A stretch of 64,000 bases of DNA, taken from NCBI GenBank assembly GCA_964006375.1, contig OZ023269.1:5304501-5368500 (forward strand), given 5' to 3'. Below are positions 21,253-34,830 of this stretch, one piece after another. This stretch comes from Tillus elongatus (Eukaryota; Arthropoda; Insecta; Coleoptera; Cleridae). Each line of letters begins with the position of its first letter. The first letter of the stretch is position 1. The notes beneath the pieces are model-generated. The model was not told the DNA's origin. It saw nothing but the letters and a program-made list of their open reading frames with translations, and ran no database searches. A program made the translations under genes and the position numbers.

Positions 21253-23591
21253 AGATGGTAGTGGAATTTTCCTTCACGTGATAGTAAAGGATTTTTTCAC
21301 GCCCGTTGAGGTACCACCCCATACATCAAGCGGCCGGTGAAGTCCCAACGGACGTTTCCGGTTCTGATATATGAGTCGGTTTCCCTTATAAGCAAAAATG
21401 ATGATGGCTCCTCATTGTATAAAAGATTCGGGAGGTAAAACACTCCTCCACTCGGATCTCCGGGAGAGGGGTGTACAGGGGGCGCCACAATCAAGATTTA
21501 ACATATCCTTCTCGAATATATGTCACCTAAATTCAAACCTGAACCCCGTCCACCATTTCCTCCAGGCTAATAGGCCCCAACTTCTCTTCCTCACCGAAAC
21601 TCAAATCAGTTCCAAAACAGCCACTAATCACCTTAATTTCTCGGGGTATGAGCTCCTTACTTCTTTTAGATTGCATGGAGGCGTGTGTGCGTACGTCTGT
21701 AGCAATCTACCCTGCACTAGACCCAATTTAGAAGGTGGAAGAAAAGACATACTATGGATAAAACTCTCTCTCAGGGTTGCAACTAAATTCATCTGTTGCA
21801 TTTACCGGTAACCTTCTGACAACAACTTTGTCCAGCTCTTTGACTACCTTTCTGAAAAAACCGATCATCTGATTTCTGAATATCGTTCCTCCGAGGTCAC
21901 TATTCTTGGTTACTTCAATGTCCATAATAAGGAATGGCTAGGATCTTCAAAAACCGATACGCAAGGAAGAGCAGCCGAGGCCTTTGCAGTCAGCAATTCT
22001 TTAGCCAATAAGGTTCAGCAACCTACTTACTTTCCTCGCATCCCAACACACAGCTCAAATCCCTTGGATCTCTTTCTTTCTACAAATCCTGACTGCTATA
22101 ACATATCAGTCACCGCCCTCCTGGGTCGCTCAGACCACGGCACGGTCACTGCTTCCTGCGCAATGCAACTTGAGGTCACACAGTCATCACACCCACGTAT
22201 TGTTTGGCACTAAAACTCCGCGAAATGCGAGATTACTTTACCTTATTTCCATGGGCGTCTGTCTGCTTCTCTCATCCTAACCGCTCTGATATCTCACAAA
22301 ACGTCACCGAAATTATCCAAGCTGGCATGGAATTATTTATTTCACGTTCACAGAAAACCTCTGCAGCCACTCAAAAACCATGGTTCTCTAAATCCTGTGA
22401 CAAGGCCAGACATGAAAAGGCCAAAGCCCAGTCAACAAAACCGTCAAGCATTTAACGACGCAAGAAACCGCTATGTCCGCATTCTTTCTGAGGCAAAAAA
22501 CTCGTTTAATAACCACATCAAAAACAAAGTCCTCTTAAGCTTCAGCGGTAGCAAACCCTGCTGGACTCTTGCTAAATCTATTGGGATAAATTTCTGCAAG
22601 AGCACGTTCCCACCACTTGTCTCAGGGGACGCCCTGGGCAAGGCTGAACTTTTTGCCTTGTTGTTCGCCGGTAGTTATGCTCTCAACCCACCTCCAAATG
22701 TTCAACCACCAACAGTCCCCAATGTTGCGCATAAAATGTCGGATATCATTTTCAAAACTAAAAAGTTACAAAAGATGCTCCCTTCTCTTAATACCAGGAA
22801 AGCCTCTGGCCTTGACGAGATCCCAGCAATTGTTCTCAAAAAATGCGCACCAGAATTTTCTGCTGTCCTGACTCGTATGTTGCAGTCATCTTACAATAGA
22901 GGCATATTCCTGAGTAACTGAAAAACTGCTCGAGTACAACCCGTCCCCAAAAAAGGATACAAAGCGCTTCCTAGCAATTAGAGGCCTGTTTCTCCCCTTT
23001 CAGTCGTCTCTAAAGTGATGGAAAAGTATATAAACCACGAATTACTAAAATTTCTTGAAAAACACAGTCTAATTCACGACAGGCAGTATGGATTCCGTCA
23101 GCGCAGATCAACTGCCGACTTCTTTTACTTTGTGTCTATGGAACTACACGGTGAATCCTAGATTGTCGCTCTAGACAATCCAAAGCATTCGACCAGGTCT
23201 GGCACGCAGCGCTACTTAATAAACTACCGGCCTATGGCCTACCATCAAAACTCTGTACGTGGACAGCAAATTGACTCTCCAACCAGAGCATTTCTGTTGT
23301 CGTGGGTGGCCATTCCTCTAAACTGTATCCAATTAATGCATGAGCTCCTCAAGGTTCAGCTATACCCCCTACTTTGTTCCTTCTCCACATCAATGACCTC
23401 CTCTCTAGCACATCGAACCCAGTTCACAGTTACGCGGACGACAGCACCCTCCACTCAAATATACAATATTCTAAGCCTGTATCTTTACCCTAATTAGATA
23501 AGGATCGCAGACTCATGGAGGTTTCTATCTCCGTAGACCTCCAAAAAATATTAGACTGGGGAAGTAGAAATCTTGTACAATTCAACCCCAC
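21253..23591 (+). pseudogene. LINE K, main copy, left part (endonuclease and RT)
   Basis: A non-LTR retrotransposon copy interrupted at 23591 by a BEL element and resuming at 30299. It starts with a 5' region (CGGTGAAGTCCCAACGGACG near 21334). Endonuclease motifs follow: RPQLLFLTETQIS near 21566 and the diverged SDH region near 22130. The RT begins with KASGLDEIPAIVLKK (22798-22842), followed by the RQYGFRQRRSTADFF region near 23080 and the catalytic YADD near 23431. Stops and frameshifts (for example near 21808 and 22919) show it is inactive. RNase H is not seen. A CR1/Jockey-type clade is inferred. Confidence 0.8.
23587..23591 (+). repeat. target-site duplication CCCAC (left)
   Basis: CCCAC occurs at 23587-23591 and 30294-30298, directly outside the two LTRs. 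Removing the BEL element and one CCCAC restores the LINE K reading frame across the junction. Confidence 0.95.
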
Positions 23592-24045
23592 TGTTCGCTC
23601 CTCGTATAGTGTAAAAGCAGTGGAATTTATAATCTTTATTTTGCGATAAGAAGAACAGACCAGAATTCCACGAATCGTCAAGAAGAACACAACTTAAGTA
23701 GTCAGCAACGCAAAACCGCGATATCGTATAGTACCGCTACCTTAAAATTATATGTGTGTGTGATACAGTCAAACCAGCCTTAACAAATCCATTAAACGCA
23801 CCAGCAACCCAGGATAGCCTTTTCCGGGACACGCACGAGTTTCTGTGAGTCCAGTACTCGACAAGAGAAGAAATTCACAAAGGTAAGTGGCTTTTTGGTC
23901 ATTCACGAGTTTGCATCAATTTCCACTGCTTTTGCCCCTTCTCTTTTCATTAAAAACGTTACTTAATTAACAAACGCAAATTACAGTCCACTTTGTTCGT
24001 AATAGCCCGCTTAACGCCATTTCTTCGCCCGCTCTAGCCCATTCA
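23592..24045 (+). repeat. BEL 5' LTR
   Basis: Begins TGTTCGCTCC and ends AGCCCATTCA, so it carries the usual TG...CA ends. It matches the 3' LTR in length and, by eye, in sequence. A splice-donor-like AAAG/GTAAGT occurs at 23883; whether it is used is unknown. Confidence 0.95.
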
Positions 24046-24046
24046 T

Positions 24047-24064
24047 TGGTCCTTCGAGCCGGAT
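24047..24064 (+). promoter_or_regulatory. BEL primer-binding site (tRNA-Tyr type)
   Basis: TGGTCCTTCGAGCCGGAT starts one base after the 5' LTR. It is complementary to the 3' end of eukaryotic tRNA-Tyr as I recall it (acceptor end CTCGAAGGACCA). It would prime minus-strand DNA synthesis. Confidence 0.75.
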
Positions 24065-24452
24065 AGTTTTTTTGTCTCGGAAATAATACGCAACCAAATT
24101 TGGCTATTCAACTTTGTTAATTTTGAAAATAACTAAAGCGCGCTGGTTTAGCTGTATTCCATTCAGATTTTAAATTAATTTCCCGCAATTTTCATGTATA
24201 TATCGCTAGAACCTTTATAATTATAGAATTTTTAAAAGTTATTTTCTTATCGCAAGAATCCGCCATTCAGTTAAATTTTGCTTTATTTTGAACAACGAGC
24301 ACGGCTTTAGGAGTCGACGCATATCATTTCACGCATATATCGCTCTTTGCTTCTGTTTCATTCTTATCAATTTGTACCTGAATAATTCTTTGTTTCACAT
24401 TGGTACGTATATCTGTTATATTTCCATATACGAGGCCTATTCAATTAATATC

Positions 24453-27400
24453 ATGACTGACACTAAATTAAGGAAATACAAAAACCAACGCAATATTCAG
24501 CTATCTGAAATAGACACATTGTCTTCTCTAGCCCAGAAAGCCCAGTCAGATGTTTCGCTTTATAATTTACTTAGGGTTAGATCTTCCGAAATCGACTATT
24601 TAAGGGAACAGTTTATTCAAACGCACGAAAATCTCGTTTCTGTAATTTTAAGTAGTGAACATGGAAACGCTTCTGATGAAAACACTATTTACGCTGGATT
24701 TATGGACGCTTATTTTGAAATTAAAGCCATTTGTTCTAGGTTATTCCCTGACAATAAAACAAATGTCCAGGAAATTCTAAATTCAAATACAGCTGGTCTT
24801 AATGAAGGTGCTAAAGCAAGGCTAGCTAAAATAGAAATTCCTAAATTTAGAGGTGACTATAAAACCTTTAACACTTTTATCGATTTATTCAATGCCTTAG
24901 TACAGGACTGTCCCGCATATTCCGACATTGAAAAGTTTCATTATCTAACTATATCAGTAGAAGGCCCGCCGTTATCTCTAATAAGATCTTTGCCTCTGAC
25001 CGCTGACAATTATCAGATAGCTTATAATACATTAGTCACTCGTTATTCTAACAAACGTCTGCGTGCCCAAGAGCACTGGCATGCTATAGATAGCATTTCG
25101 AAATTTAATTCTGATGACCACGTCAATATTCGCAATTCGCTAGACATTATTTCGGAAAATCTTTCTGCTTTAAACACTTTAGGCTTTCCTACAGACCAAT
25201 GGGACTTTGTTATGTTTATGTTGGTGTCAAAACGCCTTGACAGGAACATGTTGACGAAATTTGAGTTAGACCACGCTTCCACCGAGGTCCCTACATTTAC
25301 GCAATTGCTTGACTTTCTAAATAAATATTGTATCGCTGGTGATGCTATGAATCAGAAGTCATTCCTTTCGCACTCTCAAAAGAAATATTCTGACAAATCG
25401 CAAGCTAGACCAACGCCTCGAACTTCCGCTTTTTTCGCTGATAATTTAAATTGTAAATCTATCTTACATACTTGTGTGTTTTGCAAAGATTCTTCGCATT
25501 CTATTTATAATTGCTCCTCATTTTGTAATAAAACTCCAAAAGATCGCTATAATTTTGTTAAATCTTCTCGTCTTTGCCACAACTGTTTAAGTAGCCTACA
25601 TTATCTTAACAAATGCAAATCTACCAGGTCCTGTCGCAAGTGTGGTCAGCGTCATCATACGCTCTTGCATTTTGATAAAAGCTCCGCGCCTATTCCGTCG
25701 CCAGTGTGTAATAACCCTTCCAGATCTCCAGTTCCTTCCGCTCCGCTCGACCAAGAGCAGGTCTTTGCTGCTTCTGGGATTGTATCTAATCAAACCACGG
25801 TCTTATTGGCCACTGCGCTGATTGAAGTTCTTGATAACCATGGAAATTATCAGATTATGAGATGCCTTTTGGATGGAGGTAGTATGATGTCTTTTATCTC
25901 GCAAAGGGCTTTTAAGCGTTTGGGGTTGCCTAAGCAAAACTGCATGTTTGCAATCAAAGGACTGGCATCTATGCAGACTTCTTCTCAGAGTGGTTGTGTA
26001 ACGCTCACTGGAAGACCGGTTGGTCAAGATTCTTTCAATTTTACTGTCGACGCATTGATCTTGAACGCCATTTGTGATAATTTGCCAGCAACCGCTATTT
26101 GCTCTTCCAATTGGTCTCACATTCGCAATTTAAAATTGGCTGATCGCCATTTTAATCGTCCAGGTCAGGTCGATATATTGTTAGGAGCCGACGTTTTTTC
26201 TAAAATCCTTTTAAATGGACGCATTTCCGGTGGGGAAGGTCAACCTGATGCCGTCAACACCGTCTTTGGTTATGTGCTCATGGGTAAGATTGGCAACACA
26301 GTTCATTCTTCTGCTGTCTTTTCTTTCTTGTGCAGTAACTTTGAATCAAATCTCGATCGCACCCTTAGGGATTTTTGGGAAGTGGAAAGTGTTCCGACTT
26401 CGTCGCATCACTCTAATGAAGATATTTTTTGTGAACATCATTTTAAGACTAAAATATCTCGCTCTCCTTCTGGCAAATATATCGTTTCGCTCCCATTTAA
26501 ATCTGAGTCGCTGCCTATTTTTCCTGGCATTCGCGACCTCGTCGTCCAAAGATTTCTTTCCCTGGAACGCCGCCTTGCTAGAAACATGGACTTGTATACC
26601 CAATATTCTGCTTTTATGAGAGAATATTTGGAACTAGGCCACATGAAACGTGTTTATGACAATAAAGATTCTCCCGACGCATATTATATTCCGCATCATT
26701 GCATTTTGAAACCAAATAGCTTGTCTACTAAACTCAGGGTAGTTTTTTAATGGTTCGGCGAAACTTCCCAACCAAAGCTCTCTTAACGATTGTCTACATA
26801 CTGGACCAAAACTACAACAAGATATTGCCACAATTCTGTGTCACTTTCGCCTTCATAATTATGTCTTGTGTGCTGACATCAAAATGATGTATCGTAACAT
26901 TCTTGTCGACCAATCACAGCATGACTATCAAAGAATTGTTTGGAGGTTTGCTTCTGATGAACCTTTGGTGGACTATAACCTGGTTACGCTTGTATATGGA
27001 CTAACGCCATCCCCCTTTCTCGCGATACGCACTCTTCATCAGTTAGTGAATGACGAAGGGGGCTCTTACCCGCTAGCTTCTGCCGCCATTTTAAACGACA
27101 CTTATGTTGATGATGTTGTAACCGGCTGCTCTTCTTATGAAGACGCAAAGCTTTTACAGTCAGAGCTGATCTCGCTTTTTGAACGAGGCGGCTTTGAGCT
27201 TAGAAAATGGTCTAGTAACTGTTCCGCATTACTTTCACATTTACCTCCGGAACATTTGTCGCAAAATCCGCTTATTTTTGGTTCACTGGCAAACGACACT
27301 CCTTTAAAAATTCTCGGTCTGCAGTGGAGTCCCTCTGAGGATACATTCTTTTTCTCAGTCTCGCCGTTGGGGAAACCCTGTACGAAACGCAACATGCTCT

Positions 27401-29628
27401 CGGAACTGGCCAGAATCTTTGACCCGCTTGGATTTCTTTCGCCTATTACTATTTTTCAAAAGATTCTAATCCAGTCGCTGTGGACTTCTAAATTAGATTG
27501 GGACCAAACCCCGCCCTCGCATATTGTTGAGGCTTGGAACCGTTATCGAAATGAACTCGGTTTACTAAGCAATTTACGCATTCCTAGAAAAATCCTTCCA
27601 CCTCATTCTGGATGTGGTTATGAATTACATGGGTTCTGTGACTCTTCTGAAAAGGGTTACGCTGCCGTTGTTTATATACGATGCCTCCGCCCTGACAAAA
27701 CAGTTTTTGTTCAGTTTGTTTGCTCTAAAACCAAAGTCGCTCCGGTTAAGAAACTAACCATTCCTAGGCTAGAACTGTGTGGTGCAGTTTTGTTGGCGAA
27801 ACTCCTATCGTTTCTTCTGAACGTTTATCAGACTCGCATGACTTTCGAAAGAATTTTTGCCTGGTCAGATTCGCAAATCGTCTTGAGTTGGATCAAATCT
27901 TCGCCTCATCGTTGGAAAACCTTTGTGGCAAATCGAGTTGCCTACATTCACGAAAGGGTTTCTTCTGAATTTTGGCATTATATAGATTCTGCTAATAATC
28001 CCGCCGATATCGCCTCTCGAGGTGTTCATCCTTCTCAATTTCTCGCCCATGATATTTGGTTCAATGGTCCATCGCTACTATGTCGTTCTGAGCTGTCTGC
28101 CTACTCCCCGTCTTCAGAGCTGCAGTCTGAAGAGGTCTCTGTTGAGGAAAGGACAGTTTCGCTTTTAACATTTACAGGTGAAGAAAATCTGCTTGATGAT
28201 TTGTTAGAAAATCATTCTTCTTTACATTACATACAGTCTATTTTGTCATACGTATTACGCTTCGCTTTTAATTCTAGACATTCTTCTATTGCGAAATTTG
28301 GACCGCTATCTCGGTTAGAGCTTCATGATGCTCTGACCCTTCTGGTCAAGCGCACTCAAGCGGTCTACTTTGAAAAGGAGTTATCTAGTAAAAAATTCCC
28401 TAAGTCCTGGAGAAAACTCGCCGTATTTCAAGACAGTACTGGTCTTTTGCGTGTAGGTGGTCGCTTGACTCACTCAAGTTTGTCTTATGAGCGAAAGCAT
28501 CCGCTCTTACTTCCACAAAAGTGCCGACTCACGGTGCTTTTAATTGAACAATACCATAAAAGGTATCTTCATATTGGCCCTCGCACTCTTCACTTTTTGT
28601 TGTGTCAGAATTTTTGGATTTTGTCTGCAAGACGTGCCATAAACACTGTTATTTCGAAATGTATGCCATGTTGGAAAATAAAGCCTCAACCTTATCAGCC
28701 ACCTATGGGTGACTTACCCCTTTCTCGAGTTTCGCAAGTCAAACCATTCTCGCATACTGGGGTAGATTTTGGTGGTCCATTCGCGATCACTATGAATCGA
28801 TACCGAGGTGCTAAAACCTCTAAGGCATATATTTGCCTCTTTGTGTGTTTCGCGACTAAGGCTATACATCTAGAACCTGCCTGTAGTCTTTCGACTGACG
28901 CTTTTCTCGCTGCCCTCCAACGATTTATTGCTCGTCGTGGTCGATGTGATAATCTCTATAGTGATTGTGGTACAAATTTCGTTGGCTCCGCCAAGGAGCT
29001 TAAACGCATTTTTTCTGATGCAACTGCTAGGGAAGGAATCCATTGGCATTTCAACCCCCCTTCTGCCCCACATTTCGGTGGTCTTTGGGAATCTGGTATC
29101 AAGAGTGTAAAATCTCATCTCTCTCGTGTTGTTGGCCAACAAATCCTATCGTACGAAGAATTCTACACTGTCCTGACGCTTATAGAATCTGTCTTGAACT
29201 CCCGACCTTTAAATCCCATGAGTTCGGATATCGATGACATTCACGCTTTAACTCCTGGACACTTTCTTCATATGGAGCCAGTTTCTACGCTTCCAACTCC
29301 CGATTTGTCGTCTGTCCCCTTAACTCGTCTGTCAAGATGGCAACTTCTCCAACGTATGCACCATGATTTTTGGATTCGCTGGCACAAGGAGTACCTTCAC
29401 ACCCTACAACAACGAAGCAAGTGGCTTGACGCTGGTGCTCTTCCTACTATTGGGGCGATGGTGGCCGTGAAAGCTGAAAAACTTCCGCCTTCTAAATGGC
29501 TACTAGGTCGTCTATTGTCTCTAATTCCTGGTCCTGATGGTGTCGTAAGAGTTGCTATTGTAAAGACCTCGAATGGTATCCTTCGTCGCCCTTTGGTGAA
29601 GTTGTGCCCGTTGCCAACTAATGACTAG
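24453..29628 (+). pseudogene. BEL gag-pol with a single-base frameshift
   Basis: The first open frame (Met at 24453 preferred over 24288, because the 55 upstream codons look like leader sequence) encodes Gag with two zinc knuckles (CVFCKDSSHSIYNC and CHNCLSSLHYLNKC). It goes on to a protease region with LLDGGS at 25869, where the usual motif is D-S/T-G, and the RT start, ending LRVVF at 26747. A run of six T (26743-26748) shifts the frame. The second frame continues the RT (YVDD at 27103), then RNase H (GFCDSSEKGYAAV), then integrase (Asp 28765, Asp 28963, Glu 29089). It ends at 29628. With five T the frame would be continuous. This is either a young lesion or a homopolymer sequencing error. 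Confidence 0.9.
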
Positions 29629-29828
29629 TAGTAGTAGTATTTGTTTCTAATTTAATTTAATTTTTTATTTTAAGTCTTTTTATTGTTTTGTGGATTCTTG
29701 CTAACCGGGATAATCATTTATTTTGTTTCTTGTTCTCTTTTTTCTTATCCGCCGCATGTTATCGCTTCTCCTTCGCGTTAATTATTTTTTTTGTGTAGAA
29801 AAATGTCTTGCTTATAGCAGCCATTTTG

Positions 29829-29839
29829 GCCGGGCGGGA
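29829..29839 (+). promoter_or_regulatory. BEL polypurine tract
   Basis: A G-rich stretch (CCGGGCGGGA core) abuts the 3' LTR at 29840, where plus-strand priming is expected in LTR elements. Confidence 0.6.
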
Positions 29840-30293
29840 TGTTCGCTCCTCGTATAGTGTAAAAGCAGTGGAATTTATAATCTTTATTTTGCGATAAGAA
29901 GAACAGACCAGAATTCCACGAATCGTCAAGAAGAACACAACTTAAGTAGTCAGCAACGCAAAACCGCGATATCGTATAGTACCGCTACCTTAAAATTATA
30001 TGTGTGTGTGATACAGTCAAACCAGCCTTAACAAATCCATTAAACGCACCAGCAACCCAGGATAGCCTTTTCCGGGACACGCACGAGTTTCTGTGAGTCC
30101 AGTACTCGACAAGAGAAGAAATTCACAAAGGTAAGTGGCTTTTTGGTCATTCACGAGTTTGCATCAATTTCCACTGCTTTTGCCCCTTCTCTTTTCATTA
30201 AAAACGTTACTTAATTAACAAACGCAAATTACAGTCCACTTTGTTCGTAATAGCCCGCTTAACGCCATTTCTTCGCCCGCTCTAGCCCATTCA
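29840..30293 (+). repeat. BEL 3' LTR
   Basis: 454 bp, starts TGTTCGCTCC and ends AGCCCATTCA, followed by the CCCAC target duplication. No difference from the 5' LTR was noticed on reading. Confidence 0.95.
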
Positions 30294-30298
30294 CCCAC

Positions 30299-31060
30299 CA
30301 AATCACAGTCTTGCTTTCTTTCTCATAAGAGATACACCAGCCCTATACCCATCACAATAACCAACCAAGTTATTCAAAGTAATGAGTCCTGTTCACTTGT
30401 TGGCATTTCTGTGGATCGAAATCTTAATTGGCACCAACATGTCACATCAATTGCAGAAGCGGCTGCTAAGAAATTAGGTTTTCTCTTCCGGGCTCGCAAA
30501 TACTTTTCACCAGCTAATCTCTATACCTTATATACTTCACAAGTAAAACCAAACCTCGAATACTGCTCCTACATCTGGGGTGCTGCTGCCGCTTCTACAC
30601 TCGCTATCCTGGACTCCATTCAGAGGAGAGCTATACGTCTTATCGGTGGACCTACCCTCACCCATAGGCTGCCATCCTGCCCACCGACGTGCCGTTAGTG
30701 ACCTCTCTCTCTTTTACAGATATCTGCACGGGCACTGCTCAGAGGAGCTTTCTTCCATAGTTCCTCCACATGCTGCCCCCAACAGATCTTCCAGGGGAAC
30801 AGAGCGAATGCACCCTTTTACTGTCCAGGTCACCAGACATAGAACATCTTGTTATGACCGCTCTTTTGTCCCGAGGACTTCCAAGTTGTGGAATTCCTTG
30901 CCGGCACATGTTTTTCCTTCTCCCCCGAACCTCCAAACCTTCAAGTGCAGAATTAACAAGTTGCCTCTTTCCTCCTTGTCGACGCCCACGGTACGAATTT
31001 ATTTAGACTGTAAGCCCTCGTGTGTTTTTGAAATAAATAAAAAATAAAAAAAAGTTGTGA
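30299..31060 (+). pseudogene. LINE K, main copy, right part and 3' tail
   Basis: Continues the RT C-terminal region after the BEL insertion: SLVGISVDRNLNWHQH, then KKLGFLFRARKYF, LEYCSYIWGAA and the LWNSLPAHVF C-terminal motif near 30889. One frameshift lies near 30690. The 3' untranslated region includes GACTGTAAGCCCTCGTG and ends in an A-rich AAATAAATAAAAAATAAA tail at about 31060. The same end is found at about 3850. Confidence 0.8.
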
Positions 31061-31152
31061 AAACGTTTTCGACAAAAAGGTTATAAAATAATCTCACTTT
31101 CTGAATTGTTTTCAGTATGTTTATAAAACAGCTATAAAATCAAACTGGGATC

Positions 31153-31286
31153 ATTTTAGTGAATGTTAGTAGAAAAATTTCACTAATCGGGAGATTCCGA
31201 CTTGTGAATTTAATTATTTTTTTTGCAAATGAGCGCGTACTAGGACCCCTAGAACTCATATCGGGGGTCACTTTCAATTTTTATAT

Positions 31287-31372
<86 letters not shown>

Positions 31373-31620
31373 CACAGCGACAACTCAAAAAATAATAAGC
31401 CGATGTTGATAAAATTTGGTATGTACCTTTATTTTGTAAATGGCTTGGATAGGTTCGTTTGTCAGGAAAATCAGACGAAGTTTTCCGGGAAAATTTTGAG
31501 TTTTCATTCAAAAAAAATTTTTATCTCAAAAAATAAAAAAGCTATGATAACCAAATTTGGTAGGTAGGTTTACGATATAAAAAGTAAACTACACACCGAA
31601 ACTTAGATTTATATGTTATT
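31153..31620 (+). mobile_element. repeat family T, copy 4 (right end missing)
   Basis: Head TTTTAGTGAATGTTAG with its complementary arm, then GAGCGCGTACTAGGACCCC, CATATCGGGGGTCACTTTC, (TA)n at 31290-31368, GTATCACAGCGACAACTC and the internal segment with ATAATAAGCCGATGTTGAT. The GCGTCCAG end was not found; homology fades near 31620. The long TA tract reads as a Tyr-Ile ORF on both strands, which is meaningless. Confidence 0.7.
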
Positions 31621-32553
<933 letters not shown>

Positions 32554-32579
32554 CAATGCTTTGCGTACAAGTAAGATGG

Positions 32580-33420
32580 TGTGTATAAACCACAAACAGC
32601 ATAGGCCTTAACCTTGAGCAACTACAGATGACAAATTGACTACATGTGAAACATTTCCATTTGGTTCAGCTCTTTGGGACCTACCACACAGATGACTCCT
32701 AGATAACACCTGAGACTCCGTGGCAAACCTAAAAAAATTAAGATGCCTAACAAACCCCCATAACTAACGGTATCAGATGCCCTTGATCAGTCTATGAGAA
32801 CAAGCACCGCGAGCTTAGTTTCATCTGTTTACAAATGATATTATCTGTTACTGTCAAAATTGATATGGTACCGCTATGACCTTTACGCAAACCAGACTGA
32901 ATTTCTAGAAATATTGATGGTTTGTCAAGTTACTCAAGATACAAATCTGTATCTGCATGATCCTCTTAAGAACTCTCTACATCATAGATAAAAGGCTGAC
33001 AAAAGCCAAATCTTTGGCATTTACTTCTTACCATAATCTTGGAAAATATGAAGACAGTATGCAAGAATTCACTATATAAGTAATATAGTCAACAACTTGA
33101 TCACAATATTTGATTAGAATAATATGTAAACCATCGTGGCCCATAGCTGAAGAACGTATTAAATTGAGACCCTTCACAAAATTATTTTTATCAGTAAAAG
33201 TAAAATTCAACTCAGTCTCAAAGTTTTGATTACTACTATTATTATAGAAAAAAATATTCTCTTGTAATGACTTACTTTCGACAGAACGCTGAGTAAAATA
33301 TTTGTTTATTTTATTTAAATTTAAACGAAATCTGTCCAAAATATCTGGAAAGCAGCAAGTGCTTGCAAACGCGCACAAAATGTTATTCCTCCCATTAAAA
33401 TTCAGAAGGTATTTGGTCCA
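32580..33420 (-). pseudogene. decayed LINE reverse transcriptase fragment
   Basis: The minus-strand frame 33028-33426 contains the RT N-terminal pattern NLIRSSAMGHDGLHIILIKYC followed by SCILSSYFPRLW, as in Jockey-like RTs. Further along, in broken frames, are a region like the SxAFDxV motif (near 32790) and a LFVVYT-type segment near 32600. Many stops are present. It abuts the plus-strand LINE remnant that starts near 33400. Confidence 0.5.
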
Positions 33421-34830
33421 GAACAAGTAAAGAAAAAAGTGGAACTATTTAGTCAACATCTATCTAAAGTCTTCCAACTACTGATGATGAAGTAGAAGAA
33501 TGTTTTCCTTAATACACCGCTACAATGTCCCTACCTATAACCTAGTTCAAGTTGAGAGAGGCAATTACCAATCTCAATGGAGGAAAATATCCTGAATATG
33601 AGCTAATTACTGGCAAAATATTTAAAGAACTTCCAGATAAGGGTACGAAATTTGTAATATATTGGTCTACGCAGATTAAATGTCTCTAAGTAACTATAGT
33701 ACAAAAATCTAGAAAACCACCAAATAAAGTCAAATCTTATCAACCAATAAGTTTTCTGCCAGTTCTCTCAAAATTACTGAAGTGATTTATTCTAAAAGGA
33801 ATAACAGAGGAGCGCCTCTGAGAAGAATGACTCCCCGATCACCAATTTGGGTTGGAAGGCAACATACTACTCTTCAAAACTGCCATCGACGTGTAAATTT
33901 AATACAGCAAATCCTTGAAAGCAAAAAGTTTCTCTCTGCTGTTTTTCTTGATATTAGTCAAGCTTTTGACAAATGCTGGCACAAAGATCTCCTTTGCATA
34001 ATAAAGATTTTCCTGCCGTATATTTACTATCCCATCCTAAGACCTTATATCGCAGAGCGCTATTTTCAAGTTAAGCAAGGCGAAGATACATCAGAAATCT
34101 ATCCAGTGCAGCCAATGGTACCACAAGGTAGTGTACTTGGTCCTTTTATTTATTTATTTTATACTTCTGACATACCAGTTACATTGCAAACAGTGATGGG
34201 AACATTTCCTGGTGACACAGCCATTCAGTCAGTTAGCGATGAGCCAGCAACTACCAGTAAAACCAGTAAATCCTTACAAAACCATCTTCTTTTGCTGTAG
34301 ATGTGGCTAAACAAGTGGCGAATCAGAATTGATGAGACAAAGGCAGTATATGTATTTTTTCAAACTACGGCGTTCTACTCAAACAGATCAAGACAGATAC
34401 ATGGACCATTTAGACAAACGTCTTACTTAGAAACAACACATACCTAAGAACATAAAGGAAACGGACTTGAAGATAAAAAACTTGTATTGGCTACTTGGTA
34501 AAAATCGTCACTGTCATTGGAAAACAATATACTCACCTACAAAGCTATAATCAAACCAACATGAACCTATGATATGGAAATATGGGGAACCTCTAAATTA
34601 TCAAATAAAAATGTTATACAGCGATTGCAGGCAAAATCTATTCGCATTATGACAAACGCACCTTGGTATGTTAGTTACAACACTCTACATATAGATTTGA
34701 ACATACCATTCTTAACTGAAGAAACCTTCCAGAAAGCTCACAAACGTCGATAAAAACTCTAAGCACACTCTAATGAACTCGTAAGACCTGTGTTTGAAAA
34801 TATAGAAGGTAGAAGGTTAAAACGAAGATA
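33400..34830 (+). pseudogene. Jockey-like LINE reverse transcriptase remnant
   Basis: The open frame 33782-34300 has FLSAVFLDISQAFDKCWH (first catalytic Asp), PMVPQGSVLGPFIY and, where FADD is expected, the altered TFPGDTAIQ, so one of the catalytic aspartates is lost. Upstream, diverged text near 33560 and 33730 (SYQPISFLPVLSKL) and downstream text near 34560-34720 (a WKYG-type region and APWYV) extend the homology through several stops. It is a dead copy, different from LINE K. The two opposing LINE fragments meet near 33400. Confidence 0.65.

Larger units (their letters stand above)
23592..30293 (+). mobile_element. BEL/Pao LTR retrotransposon, full length
   Basis: A 6702-bp element with two 454-bp LTRs (23592-24045 and 29840-30293) that look identical by eye. 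It has a primer-binding site after the 5' LTR, a gag-pol region, and a purine tract (GGCCGGGCGGGA) before the 3' LTR. It is flanked by CCCAC duplications inside LINE K. The protein order gag, protease, RT, RNase H, integrase, and the Gag DUF1759-like and DUF1758-like regions, are characteristic of BEL/Pao. No envelope gene is present. The only obvious coding defect is a 1-bp frameshift. Confidence 0.95.
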
